DNA of 64,000 nt from Brevundimonas guildfordensis (GCF_014836405.1 NZ_JACSQU010000001.1:1674001-1738000), one strand, 5' to 3'. Positions 1 to 10,096 are shown, counted from the stretch's first letter. A program made the numbers and translations. Notes: a model not told the origin generated them from the letters alone.

Positions 1-780
1 GGCACCTCGTCCGTGGCCGGAGCACTGGCGCTCGCAGGCGCGTCCGCTCCCCGCCGCCTGATGCCGCCCGCCGCAGACAACCCTAAAGGGTTCTGGGAAA
101 GCAGCGCGGTCGCCGCTTTCAACGACCGGCTTTTGAAAGCGGGCGGATCCGATTGGCGCGACTGGCGGCGGTTCGCCGATCAGCCGATCCTGGACGACCC
201 CGACGCACGCGCGAGCGCAGTGCGCCTTCTGGCGGAAGAGTTCGACAGCGCCGCAATCGTCGTGCTGAAGGATCCCAGGATCTGTCGGCTGTTCCGTTTC
301 TGGCGCCGCGCCCTGTTCGACGCCGGATACGAAACCGTCGTAATCAGCCCGGTCCGCCCTCCGTCAGAGGTGGCCGCCTCGCTGGTGTCGCGCAACAACA
401 TGGGCCGCGACCACGCGTTGCGGCTGTGGCTGCGCCATGTGCTGGAAGCGGAACGCCGCTCGCGTGGTCTGCCGCGCCGCTTCCTGCTCTGGCCGGAATT
501 TCTAGGCGACTGGAGAGAAGATCTGGCTGCGGTGAGCCGGCTGTCGAGCGCTCCGCTCGATCTTGGGGTTGAGGCTCTGCAGAAGATCGAGGATTTTCTG
601 ACCAGCGACCTCCGCCGTCAGACGGAAGCGTCACCTACGCCCGCCCTGGTCCACCGCGCCTATGGCCTGCTCTGCCAGTTGGCGCGCCACGGCGATCATC
701 CGGACCTGCACGCCGAAATGGATCACGCGCGCCGGATGTTCGACGAGGCCTGCGATCTGTTCAGCGACGCGCCGCGTTAG
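1..780 (+). CDS. Sulfotransferase family protein, 5' truncated by the window edge
   Basis: The reading frame is open from the first base, so the true start lies outside the window. The first visible residues, GTSSVAGAL, match the end of the 5'-phosphosulfate-binding loop (usually RSGTSAVAG) of PAPS-dependent sulfotransferases. Further support comes from NPKGFWES near residue 25 and the VRPPSEVAASL stretch near residue 120, which resembles the 3'-phosphate-binding region of the family. About 259 residues remain and the frame ends at TAG. The acceptor (glycan, lipid or other) cannot be told from sequence. A 58-base gap separates it from argB and I see no terminator in it. The family call is fairly firm; the substrate is unknown. 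Confidence 0.75.
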   Translation, partial: GTSSVAGALALAGASAPRRLMPPAADNPKGFWESSAVAAFNDRLLKAGGSDWRDWRRFADQPILDDPDARASAVRLLAEEFDSAAIVVLKDPRICRLFRFWRRALFDAGYETVVISPVRPPSEVAASLVSRNNMGRDHALRLWLRHVLEAERRSRGLPRRFLLWPEFLGDWREDLAAVSRLSSAPLDLGVEALQKIEDFLTSDLRRQTEASPTPALVHRAYGLLCQLARHGDHPDLHAEMDHARRMFDEACDLFSDAPR

Positions 781-838
781 CAGGCCAGGCGCCTTCTGAC
801 GTGACTCCCGCGCCCGTGCCCGCTATCGAGCGCGCACC

Positions 839-1768
839 ATGATAGAGACTGATCGGCAATCCGAGGAACGCGGCTGGGAAACGGCGAAGACGCTCGCCGA
901 GGCCTTGCCCTATATCCAGGTGTATGACCGCGAGACCGTGGTCATCAAATACGGGGGCCACGCCATGGGCGAGAGCGCCGTGGCGCGGCAGTTCGCCGCC
1001 GACGTGGTGCTGCTGAAGCTGATGGGCGTGAACCCCGTGGTCGTCCACGGCGGCGGGCCGCAGATCAGCGCCATGCTGGACAAGGCGGGCGTGAAGTCGG
1101 CCTTCGTCGACGGCCTGCGCGTCACGGACAAGGACACGATGTCGGTGGCCGAGATGGTCCTGTCCGGCGCCGTTAACAAAGAGATCGCCCACTGGATCAC
1201 CGTCGCCGGCAAGGAAGCCGACGTGCGCGGCGTCGGCCTGTCGGGCAAGGACGCGGGCCTGCTGACGGTCGAGAAGACCAAGCGCACCAAGCGCGACCCC
1301 GACAGCATGATCGAACACGAGGTCGACCTGGGCTTCGTCGGCGAACCGACCAAGGTCGATCCCAAGCTGATCAAGGGGCTGATCGCCTCGGAGACCGAGG
1401 ACTGGGTGCCGGTCATCGCCCCCATCGGCGTGGCCGAGGACGGCCAGACCTATAACGTCAACGCCGACACCGTCGCCGGAGCCGTCGCCGGCGCCCTGCA
1501 CGCCAAGCGGATGCTGCTGCTGACCGACGTGCCGGGGGTCAAGGGCGCCGACGGCGAGATCATCCGCCAGATGACGCTGGACGAGGCGCAAGGCCTGATC
1601 GACACGGGCGTCGCCACCGGCGGCATGATCCCCAAGCTGGAGACGGCCATGGCCGCCGTCCGCGCGGGCGTCGAGGCCGTGGTCATCCTGGACGGGCGCC
1701 GTCCGCACGCCATGCTGGTCGAACTGTTCACCGAGCATGGCGCCGGCACCCTGGTCAAACGGAAGTGA
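839..1768 (+). CDS. argB: Acetylglutamate kinase
   Basis: Phosphorylates N-acetyl-L-glutamate, the second step of arginine synthesis in the cytoplasm. 309 residues, slightly long for the family. [10 protein letters not shown] (Lys37) is the phosphate-binding start of the amino-acid kinase fold, [11 protein letters not shown] the glycine loop, [10 protein letters not shown] the substrate-binding segment, and [14 protein letters not shown] with LLLTDVPGV form the nucleotide site. The roughly 30-residue N-terminal helix before the kinase core is typical of hexameric, arginine-inhibited enzymes, so feedback control is likely (inference). Its TGA overlaps the GTG start of the next gene, which suggests translational coupling. 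Confidence 0.96.
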   Translation: MIETDRQSEERGWETAKTLAEALPYIQVYDRETVVIKYGGHAMGESAVARQFAADVVLLKLMGVNPVVVHGGGPQISAMLDKAGVKSAFVDGLRVTDKDTMSVAEMVLSGAVNKEIAHWITVAGKEADVRGVGLSGKDAGLLTVEKTKRTKRDPDSMIEHEVDLGFVGEPTKVDPKLIKGLIASETEDWVPVIAPIGVAEDGQTYNVNADTVAGAVAGALHAKRMLLLTDVPGVKGADGEIIRQMTLDEAQGLIDTGVATGGMIPKLETAMAAVRAGVEAVVILDGRRPHAMLVELFTEHGAGTLVKRK

Positions 1769-2484
1769 CGGGCCCGGCGTCGCAGGCGGCGCCTGAAGCC
1801 GCCGCGCCCGCGACCGAGATCGGCGCGGACCTGCGCCATGTGCGGTCCTGGATCTTCGACCTGGATAACACCCTGTATCCGCCCGAGACGCAGTTCCTGC
1901 GGCAGGTGGAGCAGCGTATCAACCAGTACGTGGTGCGGACTTCCGGTCTGGAATCGGCCGAGGCCCTGTCGGTGCAGCGGGGTTATCTGCACGACTACGG
2001 CACCTCTCTGGCCGGTCTGATGATGCACTATGAGATCGACCCGCATCACTTCCTCGCCGAGGTGCATGACGTGCCGCTGGACGTGCTGACGCCCGATCCG
2101 GGCCTGCACGCGGCGCTGGAGCGGCTGACGGGTCCGCGTCTGATCTTCACCAACGGCTCGGCCGGACATGCCGAACGGGTGATGGCGAAGCTGGAGCTGA
2201 CGCCCTTCTTTGACGGGGTGTTCGCGCTTGAGGACGCCGACCTGATCCCCAAGCCGGACCCGCGCACCTTCCACAAGATGCTGGAGCGCTTCGGCGTCGA
2301 TCCGGCGACCGCCTGCTTCTTCGAGGACACGCCCAAGAACCTTGAGCCGGCGCACGACCTGGGCATGACCACCGTGCTGGTCGGGACCAAGGCCTTCACC
2401 GCCGAGGGCGACCATATCCAACACCGGGCCGCCTCCCTGGGCCCATTCCTGACCACCGCCGTGCTTGACGGAGACGCGCTATGA
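1765..2484 (+). CDS. HAD-superfamily hydrolase, pyrimidine 5'-nucleotidase type
   Basis: Predicted cytoplasmic phosphatase of the SDT1/PPM1-like HAD subfamily, usually annotated as pyrimidine 5'-nucleotidase. All four HAD motifs are visible: [11 protein letters not shown] (Asp32 nucleophile, Asp34), [13 protein letters not shown] (motif II), PKPDPRTF (motif III lysine) and FFEDTPKN (motif IV acids). 239 residues from the GTG at 1765, which overlaps the argB stop. A later GTG at 1840 is in frame, so the 25 low-complexity Ala/Pro residues before it may not be translated. The stop overlaps the dapD start as ATGA. The argB-HAD-dapD order suggests co-expression with amino-acid synthesis, but the physiological substrate is not evident. 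Confidence 0.9.
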   Translation: MTGPASQAAPEAAAPATEIGADLRHVRSWIFDLDNTLYPPETQFLRQVEQRINQYVVRTSGLESAEALSVQRGYLHDYGTSLAGLMMHYEIDPHHFLAEVHDVPLDVLTPDPGLHAALERLTGPRLIFTNGSAGHAERVMAKLELTPFFDGVFALEDADLIPKPDPRTFHKMLERFGVDPATACFFEDTPKNLEPAHDLGMTTVLVGTKAFTAEGDHIQHRAASLGPFLTTAVLDGDAL

Positions 2485-3350
2485 CCGACCTGACCCACCT
2501 GGAATCCGTGATCGAGGCCGCCTGGGAAGATCGCGCCGAGGTGTCGTCCGCCACGCGCGGCGAGGTGCGCGACGCCGTCGAGACCGCCCTCGCCTTGCTG
2601 GATTCCGGCCAGGCGCGCGTCGCCTCGCGCGGCGAAGACGGCGTGTGGAGCACGCATCAGTGGCTGAAGAAGGCGGTGCTGCTGTCCTTCCGCCTGAACG
2701 ACAACGTCATCATGCGCGCCGGCCACGCCCCGACCCTGCCGCTGTCGGCGGATCATCCGGCCGCGGTCGGCCCCTTCTGGGACAAGGTGCCCAACAAGTT
2801 CGGCGACTGGAGCGCGGCCGACTATCAGGCGGCGGGCTTCCGCTCGGTGCCCGGCGCCATCGTCCGTCGCGGCGCCTACGTCGGCAAGAATGTCGTGCTG
2901 ATGCCGTCCTTCGTGAACATCGGCGCCTATGTCGACGAAGGCTCGATGGTCGACGCCTGGGCCACGGTCGGCTCGTGCGCCCAGATCGGCAAGAACGTCC
3001 ACCTGTCGGGCGGCGCCGGCATCGGCGGCGTGCTGGAGCCGCTGCAGGCCAACCCGACCATCATCGAGGACGGCTGCTTCATCGGCGCCCGCGCCGAGGT
3101 CGCCGAGGGCGTCATCGTCCGCGAGGGCGCGGTCCTGGCCATGGGCGTCTATCTGTCGGCCTCGACCAAGATCGTCGACCGGGCGACCGGCGAGATCTTC
3201 CGCGGCGAGGTGCCGGCCTATTCGGTCGTGGTGCCGGGCGCCCTGCCCGATCCGAACGGCGGGCCGAGCCTGTACTGCGCCGTCATCGTCAAGCGCGTCG
3301 ACGCCCAGACCCGCGCCAAGACCGGCGTGAACGAACTGCTGCGCGACTGA
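2481..3350 (+). CDS. dapD: 2,3,4,5-tetrahydropyridine-2,6-dicarboxylate N-succinyltransferase
   Basis: Succinyl-CoA-dependent step of the succinylase branch of lysine and meso-diaminopimelate synthesis, feeding peptidoglycan. 289 residues, close to the family norm (about 275-285). An N-terminal helical domain ends near residue 95. It is followed by a left-handed beta-helix of hexapeptide repeats ([18 protein letters not shown] onward) containing the [20 protein letters not shown] stretch that is highly typical of DapD. The C-terminus ([24 protein letters not shown]) is also characteristic. The ATG overlaps the stop of the upstream HAD gene by four bases, so translation is probably coupled. 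This is the last gene of the argB run. Confidence 0.97.
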   Translation: MTDLTHLESVIEAAWEDRAEVSSATRGEVRDAVETALALLDSGQARVASRGEDGVWSTHQWLKKAVLLSFRLNDNVIMRAGHAPTLPLSADHPAAVGPFWDKVPNKFGDWSAADYQAAGFRSVPGAIVRRGAYVGKNVVLMPSFVNIGAYVDEGSMVDAWATVGSCAQIGKNVHLSGGAGIGGVLEPLQANPTIIEDGCFIGARAEVAEGVIVREGAVLAMGVYLSASTKIVDRATGEIFRGEVPAYSVVVPGALPDPNGGPSLYCAVIVKRVDAQTRAKTGVNELLRD

Positions 3351-3447
3351 CCGCTGCTGGGGGCTGGCAGAACTGCGCCCTCAGAAACAGTCTCGTCAAT
3401 CTCGCTGAAACAGGCCTAATGGCGCGATGGGTTTCGGGAGAGGGACC

Positions 3448-5760
3448 ATGCCTGTTCATCGACTGCGCCGAATTGCAATTTCGATCAGCGTCCTGAGTCT
3501 GCTGGCGACGCCGCTGGCGGCCTGCGGCGGCGGGGGAGGCGGCGGAGGCGGCATTGTCACCCCGACGCCCCCTCCGCCCCCTCCTCCTCCGCCCCCTCCT
3601 CCGCCTCCGCCGCCACCGCCTCCTCCGCCGCCGATCCCGTCGGAGGCCTCGCGCGAATACCAACGCAACTGGGGCGTGGCCGATACTCAGGCCATCGCCG
3701 CTTGGCGCACGGGCGCGACCGGGCGCGGCGTCACCGTGGGGGTGGTCGATACCGGCATCCGCATGAACCATCAGGACCTGGGCGCGAATATCTCGCCCCT
3801 GTCCACGGACATCGTCGCCGGGCGCAACGAGCGCGAGGGTGACGACCGGCACGGGACGCGGGTGGCGAGCGTCATCGCCGCGCCCTTCAACAACTACGGC
3901 ACGGTCGGGCTGGCCTTCAACTCGACCATTCTGTCGGTCCGGGCCGACGTCAGCGACTGCACCGACCCGGACGACACGGTCTGCTTCAAGAGCAGCGACC
4001 TGGCGCGGGCCCTCGACTATGCGGTGCAGAACGGCGCGCGGGTGATCAATCTGTCGCTGGGCGGCGAGGGCCCGCTGGGCGCCCAGTTCGAAGCGGCCCT
4101 GCTCCGCGCGATCAATGCGGGCGTGGTCTTCGCCATCGCCGCCGGCAATGAGGAGGGCGCCAACCCCGAATGGCCCGGCCGCTACGCCAGCGACTCGCGC
4201 TTCGCCGGGGCCATCATCGTCACCGGGGCGCATGATCAGGCCCAGCAGATCGCCGACTTCTCCAACCGCGCCGGGGTGTCGCAGAACGCCTTCCTGTCCG
4301 CACCCGGCGTCGAAGTCATTGTCGACTGCGAGGACGACGGCTGCTGGCGGGTGAACGGCACCTCCTTCGCCTCGCCCGCCGTGGCGGGGGCGCTGGCCCT
4401 GCTGCTGGAAGCCTTCCCCAATCTGACCGGACGCGATGCCGTCGACATCCTGCTGCGCACCGGGCGCGAGGCGGGCGATCCGGGAACCGACGTCGTCTAC
4501 GGCCGCGGCCTGCTGGACATCGCCCGCGCCTTCCAACCCCTGGGTGCGACCTCGGCGCCGATGGCGACCGGGACGGCGGTCAATATCGCGCTGGAGCCCG
4601 GCGCCCATGTCGGCGGACCGTTCGGCGACGCCCTGGGGCGCACCGGGGCGCTGAGCACCATCGCCTATGACGAGTATGAGCGGCTGTTCCGCGTCGACCT
4701 GGGCGCCGCCTACGGCCCCGCGCCGCGCCGCAGCTATCAGCCCCGAAATCCGACGCCGATGCAGCAGTCGCAAGTGACGCTGGACGCGCCGGGCGGGACG
4801 CGGCTGTCTCTGGCCGCCGCGACGCCGGTGGCCGTGCCCGAGCCGGTGGTCGCCCGCTACACCCCGTTCGACGCGCCCTGGCTGGGCGACGAGACCCGCA
4901 GCGAGGCCCTGTTCGACGTACAGGCGGGTCGGCTGTCGCTGACCGCCTGGCAGGGTCAGGGCGGGGCCAGCTCGCCCTTCCGCAGCGGGTCAGGCGACGG
5001 TTTTGTCGCCCTCACCCAGGCGGATCACGCCCTGCGCGGGGGACTGAAGCTCGGCGCCCTGACCTTCAGCGCCGAGACCGGGTCGGGCGACCGTCGCGCG
5101 CCGCTGCGCCCGGTCGAGCGCGACGCCTCGACCTACGCCCGCGCCGGGCTGGACTGGCGTTTTGCAGACAAGGAGCAGGATCGCGGCGGCGTGTCGTTCA
5201 GCCTCGGGTCGCTGGACGAGCGGATGGGGCCGCTGGGCGCCTATCTGCCGACCCGCTCGGACTTCGCCCTGCCGTCGCGCACCCGCTTTGCGGCGGTCGG
5301 GGCGGATGTGGCGCTCGGGCGCGGCCTGACCCTGTCGGGCGAGGCGGGCTTCGGCCGCACCGAGCTGGAAGGGCGGTTCCTGCATTTGTCCGCCCCGGCG
5401 CTCAGCTCGACCTGGCGCATCGCCCTGCAATCGGCCTGCCCGTCCTGGTCGTTCGCCAAGGCGCTGGGCTGCAGCAGCCTGAGCTGGGAGATTTCCCAGC
5501 CGCTGCGGATCGAGGACGGGACATTCAGCGCCTTCCTGGCCGACGCGCCGCTGGAGTATTTCGACCCGGTGACCTTCTCGGAGCGGCGCTTCTCGGCCGC
5601 GCCGTCGGGGCGGCAGATCGACTTCAGCGTCCGCAGCCTGCACGCCCTGCCGGGCGGCTCCTGGCTGCAGTTGGAGGCCGTGGCCAGCCGCGAGGAGCAG
5701 CACCGCGCCGACGCCCCGACCGGCTACGCCCTGCTGGGCAGTTGGCGGCGGGGGTTCTGA
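3448..5760 (+). CDS. Lipid-anchored subtilisin-family serine protease with C-terminal autotransporter-like barrel
   Basis: Predicted surface protease, about 770 residues from ATG 3448, which has GGGAGAGG just upstream; an in-frame ATG at 3427 has no such site. Residues 1-26 are a lipoprotein signal (SLLATPLAAC, Cys26), then nine glycines and, at 3568-3633, 22 consecutive prolines. The S8 domain carries Asp101 (VVDTGI), His135 (DDRHGTRVAS) and Ser306 (NGTSFASPAVAG). From about residue 370 the protein changes to alternating beta-rich sequence and ends in phenylalanine, as outer-membrane barrels do. The layout resembles Neisseria NalP, an autotransporter lipoprotein protease. It stands alone, convergent with the thiolase gene. 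Protease and lipobox are clear; the barrel is inferred from composition and the C-terminus. Confidence 0.87.
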   Translation: MPVHRLRRIAISISVLSLLATPLAACGGGGGGGGGIVTPTPPPPPPPPPPPPPPPPPPPPPPIPSEASREYQRNWGVADTQAIAAWRTGATGRGVTVGVVDTGIRMNHQDLGANISPLSTDIVAGRNEREGDDRHGTRVASVIAAPFNNYGTVGLAFNSTILSVRADVSDCTDPDDTVCFKSSDLARALDYAVQNGARVINLSLGGEGPLGAQFEAALLRAINAGVVFAIAAGNEEGANPEWPGRYASDSRFAGAIIVTGAHDQAQQIADFSNRAGVSQNAFLSAPGVEVIVDCEDDGCWRVNGTSFASPAVAGALALLLEAFPNLTGRDAVDILLRTGREAGDPGTDVVYGRGLLDIARAFQPLGATSAPMATGTAVNIALEPGAHVGGPFGDALGRTGALSTIAYDEYERLFRVDLGAAYGPAPRRSYQPRNPTPMQQSQVTLDAPGGTRLSLAAATPVAVPEPVVARYTPFDAPWLGDETRSEALFDVQAGRLSLTAWQGQGGASSPFRSGSGDGFVALTQADHALRGGLKLGALTFSAETGSGDRRAPLRPVERDASTYARAGLDWRFADKEQDRGGVSFSLGSLDERMGPLGAYLPTRSDFALPSRTRFAAVGADVALGRGLTLSGEAGFGRTELEGRFLHLSAPALSSTWRIALQSACPSWSFAKALGCSSLSWEISQPLRIEDGTFSAFLADAPLEYFDPVTFSERRFSAAPSGRQIDFSVRSLHALPGGSWLQLEAVASREEQHRADAPTGYALLGSWRRGF

Positions 5761-5770
5761 GGCCCGTTAT

Positions 5771-5935
5771 TTTCCTCCCCACAGGGTGGGGAGGGGGACC
5801 GCGAAAGCGGTGGAGGGGCTGTCCGCGCGCCACTGGCCTAAAGCGACGGCGGGGCGGCGGCCTCTGGACTGCTGGCGGCCGTAGGGGCCCCTCCACCACT
5901 TCGTGGTACCCCTCCCCATTACATGGGGAGGAAAG
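5771..5935. repeat. REP-like inverted pair in the intergenic region
   Basis: Two copies of a roughly 48-base palindromic module lie head to head at 5771-5819 and 5886-5933. Each contains a TCCTCCCC/GGGGAGG stem and a GGTGGAGGGG arm around a small second hairpin. The hairpin of the second copy differs from that of the first at several bases, but both arms changed together (GACCGCGAAAGCGG versus CCACTTCGTGG), so pairing is preserved. This compensatory pattern and the intergenic location are what REP/BIME elements look like. No other copy was noticed in the window. Confidence 0.6.
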
Positions 5936-5937
5936 TA

Positions 5938-5968
5938 AAAAGGCCGGCGATTACTCGCCGGCCTTTGC
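5938..5968. terminator. Bidirectional rho-independent terminator
   Basis: An AGGCCGGCGA / TCGCCGGCCT stem with a four-base loop spans 5941-5964. It is flanked by an A-run on the left (a T-run for the minus-strand thiolase) and CTTTGCTGTTTT on the right. It lies between two convergent genes and could stop both. Confidence 0.75.
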
Positions 5969-5991
5969 TGTTTTCGCCTTTGGCTCCGCGC

Positions 5992-7170
<1,179 letters not shown>

Positions 7171-7228
7171 TCACTCCCGGGAGAAATCTTGGCCGGGTTG
7201 TGCCGCATTCGGCTGCAGCCGTCACCTG

Positions 7229-7242
7229 TTGCGACGCAGCAA
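7229..7242. promoter_or_regulatory. Candidate TTGC-N6-GCAA dyad upstream of the thiolase
   Basis: A TTGC...GCAA inverted repeat, with a GGCTGCAGCC palindrome just before it (7211-7220), lies in the 179-base divergent intergenic region between the thiolase and the hemolysin III-type gene. PhaR-family regulators are reported to bind TGC-rich dyads, and phaR lies nearby. The match is short and could be chance. Confidence 0.25.
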
Positions 7243-7343
7243 TCAGCAAAACGTCATCGCCGCGCCGCAGCAAGAGGCGGGAACGATGGCCGCCGCCGTG
7301 CTTTGAGACAGGAAGGAGACGTCACTGTGCTGAAGGCCCTGTC

Positions 7344-8039
7344 ATGCTGAAACTTCTGGCCCGCCGCATCTGCACCCCCGACGAACTCGACATGATCGAG
7401 CATTATGAAACGCGGGCCGAGCGGCTGGCCGATCTGTGGGTGCACGCGGTGGGACTGGCGCTGGCGGCGGCGGGCGGCGTGGTGCTGGCGATCTTGGCCA
7501 GCGTCTATGCAGGCGTCGGGGCGGCGGTTTCGACGGCGATCTACGCCCTGTGTCTGGTGGCCATGCTGACGGCCTCGACCGTCTACAACCTGACCCATCC
7601 GTGCGCGGCGCGGCCGGTGCTGCGCCGGCTGGACGAGGCCGCCATCTTCCTGATGATCGCGGGCAGCTACACCCCGTTCACGGCGGTGCGGTTCGAGGGC
7701 GGCTGGTCCGTCGGTTTCACCGCCGCCGTCTGGACGATGGCGTTGGTCGGCGCAGCGGTGAAGATGCTGGCGCCGCGCCTGTCCGACGCCTTCTGGAGCG
7801 TGATCTATGTCCTGTTCGGCTGGGTGGCGGTGTTCGCGCTCAAGCCGATGATCGAGACGGTGCATCCGCTGGCGCTGGGCCTGCTGGTCGCGGGCGGGCT
7901 GATCTATACCGCCGGCGTCTTCGTCTTCATCAGCCAGAAGGTGAAGTTCCGCCGCGCCATCTGGCATGGCTTCGTCGTCACCGGCGCGGGCGTCCACTGG
8001 GCCGCCATCCTGATCGGCGTGGTGCTGGTCAACGGCTGA
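7344..8039 (+). CDS. Hemolysin III family (PAQR/YqfA-type) integral membrane protein
   Basis: 231 residues from ATG 7344. After a cytoplasmic N-terminus there are about seven hydrophobic segments, as in the hemolysin III/PAQR fold. Family landmarks are the early ERLADLWVHAVGL helix with histidine, STVYNLTH, the aspartate in RRLDEAAIFLMIAGSYTPF, and the late IWHGFVVTGAGVHW with histidines that would complete the zinc site of the superfamily. The frame stays open upstream of 7344, but that part is not membrane-like. Despite the name, a toxin role is unlikely for chromosomal members; the function is generally unknown. No operon partner is obvious, and phaR begins 78 bases downstream. Confidence 0.88.
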   Translation: MLKLLARRICTPDELDMIEHYETRAERLADLWVHAVGLALAAAGGVVLAILASVYAGVGAAVSTAIYALCLVAMLTASTVYNLTHPCAARPVLRRLDEAAIFLMIAGSYTPFTAVRFEGGWSVGFTAAVWTMALVGAAVKMLAPRLSDAFWSVIYVLFGWVAVFALKPMIETVHPLALGLLVAGGLIYTAGVFVFISQKVKFRRAIWHGFVVTGAGVHWAAILIGVVLVNG

Positions 8040-8117
8040 GCCGACAAGGAAAGAGGGGACTCGCCTTCGCCGCCGCAATGCGGGATGCTTGGGCGTTGCA
8101 ACATCGCGAGAATAAGC

Positions 8118-8744
8118 GTGGCCGACAAGAAAACCGAGGGCGGAAAAACCCGTGACGGCATGGTCGTCATCAAGAAGTATGCAAACCGGCGGCTCTATAA
8201 CACCGCCACCAGCGCCTATGTGACGCTGGACGATCTGGCGCGGATGGTGCGCGAAGGCGTGGAATTCACCGTCTATGACGCCAAGACCAACGACGATCTG
8301 ACGCGCCAGATCCTGACCCAGATCATCTTCGAGGAAGAGAGCCGGGGCGAGGCCCTGCTGCCGGTGCAGTTCCTGCGTCAGCTGATCGGCTTCTACGGCA
8401 ACTCCATGCAAGGCGTGCTGCCGTCCTATCTGGAGATGTCGCTCGACAGCTTCACCCGTCAGCAGGAGCAGCTGCGCGGCCAGTTCACCCGGGCCTTCGC
8501 CGCCGCGCCCGGCGGCAATCTGATGGAAGAGGCCGTGCGCCAGAACATGGCCATGTTCGAACGCGCCATGCGGATGTTCCCCGGCTTCGCCCACGCTCGC
8601 CCCGAAGGCGATGCAGACGCGTCGCCCGCGGCCGCCGAGCCTAAGGCGGAACCGGCCAAGGACGACGCGGCGCTGGACGAGATGCGCCGCCAGATGGACG
8701 AGATGCGGGCTCAGATCGACCGCCTCGCCCAGTCCAAGGGCTGA
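8118..8744 (+). CDS. phaR: Polyhydroxyalkanoate synthesis repressor PhaR
   Basis: Transcription factor that senses polyhydroxybutyrate and represses phasin and related genes. 208 residues from the GTG at 8118 (MADKKTEGG), preferred over an upstream in-frame start at 8085 because GCGAG lies seven bases before it and the sequence before it is not typical. The N-terminal DNA-binding segment VIKKYANRRLYNT with VTLDDLARMVREG is the hallmark of the PHB accumulation regulatory family. It is followed by the domain around LPVQFLRQLIGFYGNSMQG. The C-terminal 60 residues are Ala/Glu-rich and end in a short heptad-like stretch (MRRQMDEMRAQIDRLAQ). A small gene of unknown function follows six bases later. 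Confidence 0.92.
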   Translation: MADKKTEGGKTRDGMVVIKKYANRRLYNTATSAYVTLDDLARMVREGVEFTVYDAKTNDDLTRQILTQIIFEEESRGEALLPVQFLRQLIGFYGNSMQGVLPSYLEMSLDSFTRQQEQLRGQFTRAFAAAPGGNLMEEAVRQNMAMFERAMRMFPGFAHARPEGDADASPAAAEPKAEPAKDDAALDEMRRQMDEMRAQIDRLAQSKG

Positions 8745-8750
8745 ACCGGC

Positions 8751-9116
8751 ATGACGGACGAGATCCGTCCGATCGGCGCTGCGGGTCCGATGAACGACCC
8801 CGTGGTCGATGAGCGGGGTGAGAACGACCGTCGCCGTCGCGAGCGGCGTCGCGCCCGCGCCCTGGTCCCGACCGAGGCCGAGGCGTCGGGCGGGGCGGAC
8901 GATCCTGCCGCCTCCCCGGCAAAGCCTGCCGTCACCCCGCCCCCGCCGCCCGCCGCCTTCGCCGCCCAGGTGCTGGGCCAGTCAGGGCAGAAGCGCGGGC
9001 TGAAGGGCGGCGTTCCGGTGCTGGATGCGGCGCGAACCACCTATCTGGGCCGGGAATATTCAGGACGGCACGACCGGCGCCCCTCGCCGGGTCGGGCGCG
9101 CAAGACCGAAATCTGA
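8751..9116 (+). CDS. Hypothetical protein, disordered N-terminus with conserved-looking C-terminal segment
   Basis: 121 residues, starting six bases after phaR, so probably in the same transcript. The first half is charged and Arg-rich (RRRRERRRARA), then a Pro/Ala stretch, then a more ordered-looking tail (FAAQVLGQSGQKRGLKGG, ARTTYLGREYSGRHDRR). There is no signal peptide or membrane segment. I do not recognise a named family. The codon usage matches its neighbours and the reading frame is the only convincing one across this stretch. Confidence 0.65.
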   Translation: MTDEIRPIGAAGPMNDPVVDERGENDRRRRERRRARALVPTEAEASGGADDPAASPAKPAVTPPPPPAAFAAQVLGQSGQKRGLKGGVPVLDAARTTYLGREYSGRHDRRPSPGRARKTEI

Positions 9117-9172
9117 CGGCGACTGGCGCCTGAATTGCGAGGACGCAGGCTCAACCGTCTTCGGATCGCGCC

Positions 9173-9250
9173 ATGCCCGCCGTTCTCAGCCTCGCCGCCC
9201 GCCTGTTCGACGCCACCGTGGTGGCGGTGATCTTTCTGGCGTTCAGCTAG
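9173..9250 (+). CDS. Possible 25-residue hydrophobic micropeptide
   Basis: An ATG-to-TAG frame encodes 25 residues with a short Arg/Asp-containing N-terminal half and a hydrophobic C-terminal half (ATVVAVIFLAFS) that could sit in a membrane. It ends five bases before the stop of the convergent glycosyltransferase. There is no strong ribosome-binding site. It is too short for sequence statistics to decide and is listed as a candidate only. Confidence 0.25.
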   Translation: MPAVLSLAARLFDATVVAVIFLAFS

Positions 9251-9255
9251 AAGTC

Positions 9256-9993
9256 TCAGAACTCGCTGATCGCGCCCGGTCGACGCGAGCGGGACTTCAG
9301 CCACATCACGCCCAACAGGTCCGAGAAGGACGCCCGCAGCCGGCCCCAGTTGGTGTATTTCGACCGGCCCGTCTCGCGGTGGCGGTGATCGACCTCGAGG
9401 TAGCGGTTCTCATACCCCTCCCGGATCATCAGCGCCGGCAGATAGCGGTGGATGTGATCAAAGTAGGGCAGGCGCAGGAAGACGTCGCGACGGAAGGCCT
9501 TGAGCCCGCAACCGGTGTCGTCGGCGTCGTCGCCCAGCAGTTTCCTGCGGATGCGGTTGGCCCACACAGACGCCTGACGCTTGGCGTTGCTGTCCTGACG
9601 CTTGGCGCGCACGCCGCCGACCAGGGCGACGCTGGGCGGGGCGGCGAGCAGGGCGTCAGCCAGACGCGGCGCATCGGCGGGCGGGTTCTGGCCGTCGCCG
9701 TCCAGCGTCACCACGATCGGCGCCCGCGCGGCCAGGACGCCGGTGCGCACCGCCCGGCTCTGTCCGGCGTTGGTTCCGTGCGACAGCACCCGCAGGGCGG
9801 GCAGTTCGGCCATCGCCGCCTGCAGTTCGGCCAGGGTCGAATCCCGGCTGGCGTCATTGACGAAGATCATCTCATAGGACCGCCCGGCGAAGGCCTCGGC
9901 GATTTCGCGCGCCAGAGGCACGGCGGCGCCGGATTCATCATGCACGGGCACGACGACGGAAATGTCGGGCGAGGAAGCGGAGCGGTCGGTCAT
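9256..9993 (-). CDS. Family 2 glycosyltransferase, ArnC/DPM1-like
   Basis: 245-residue GT-A glycosyltransferase of the polyprenyl-phosphate glycosyltransferase type. It opens with ISVVVPVHDESGAAVPLAREI, has the FVNDASRDSTL nucleotide-binding segment and TLDGDGQNPP as the DxD-type metal site, and continues with the acceptor region GCGLKAFRRDVF. There are no C-terminal membrane helices, unlike longer ArnC/GtrB proteins. It is divergent from an ArnT-like GT39 gene 103 bases away. The likely job is to load a sugar on undecaprenyl phosphate for that transferase; the sugar is unknown. Confidence 0.9.
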   Translation of the reverse strand: MTDRSASSPDISVVVPVHDESGAAVPLAREIAEAFAGRSYEMIFVNDASRDSTLAELQAAMAELPALRVLSHGTNAGQSRAVRTGVLAARAPIVVTLDGDGQNPPADAPRLADALLAAPPSVALVGGVRAKRQDSNAKRQASVWANRIRRKLLGDDADDTGCGLKAFRRDVFLRLPYFDHIHRYLPALMIREGYENRYLEVDHRHRETGRSKYTNWGRLRASFSDLLGVMWLKSRSRRPGAISEF

Positions 9994-10096
9994 CGACGCT
10001 CTTTAGCGCAGGCGACGCGCCAGCGAAACGGCGCGTCCACAACCGCTTGGCAGGCGAAGCTTCCGGGCGCCGCGTCCGGCGTGATACGAGTGCGCC

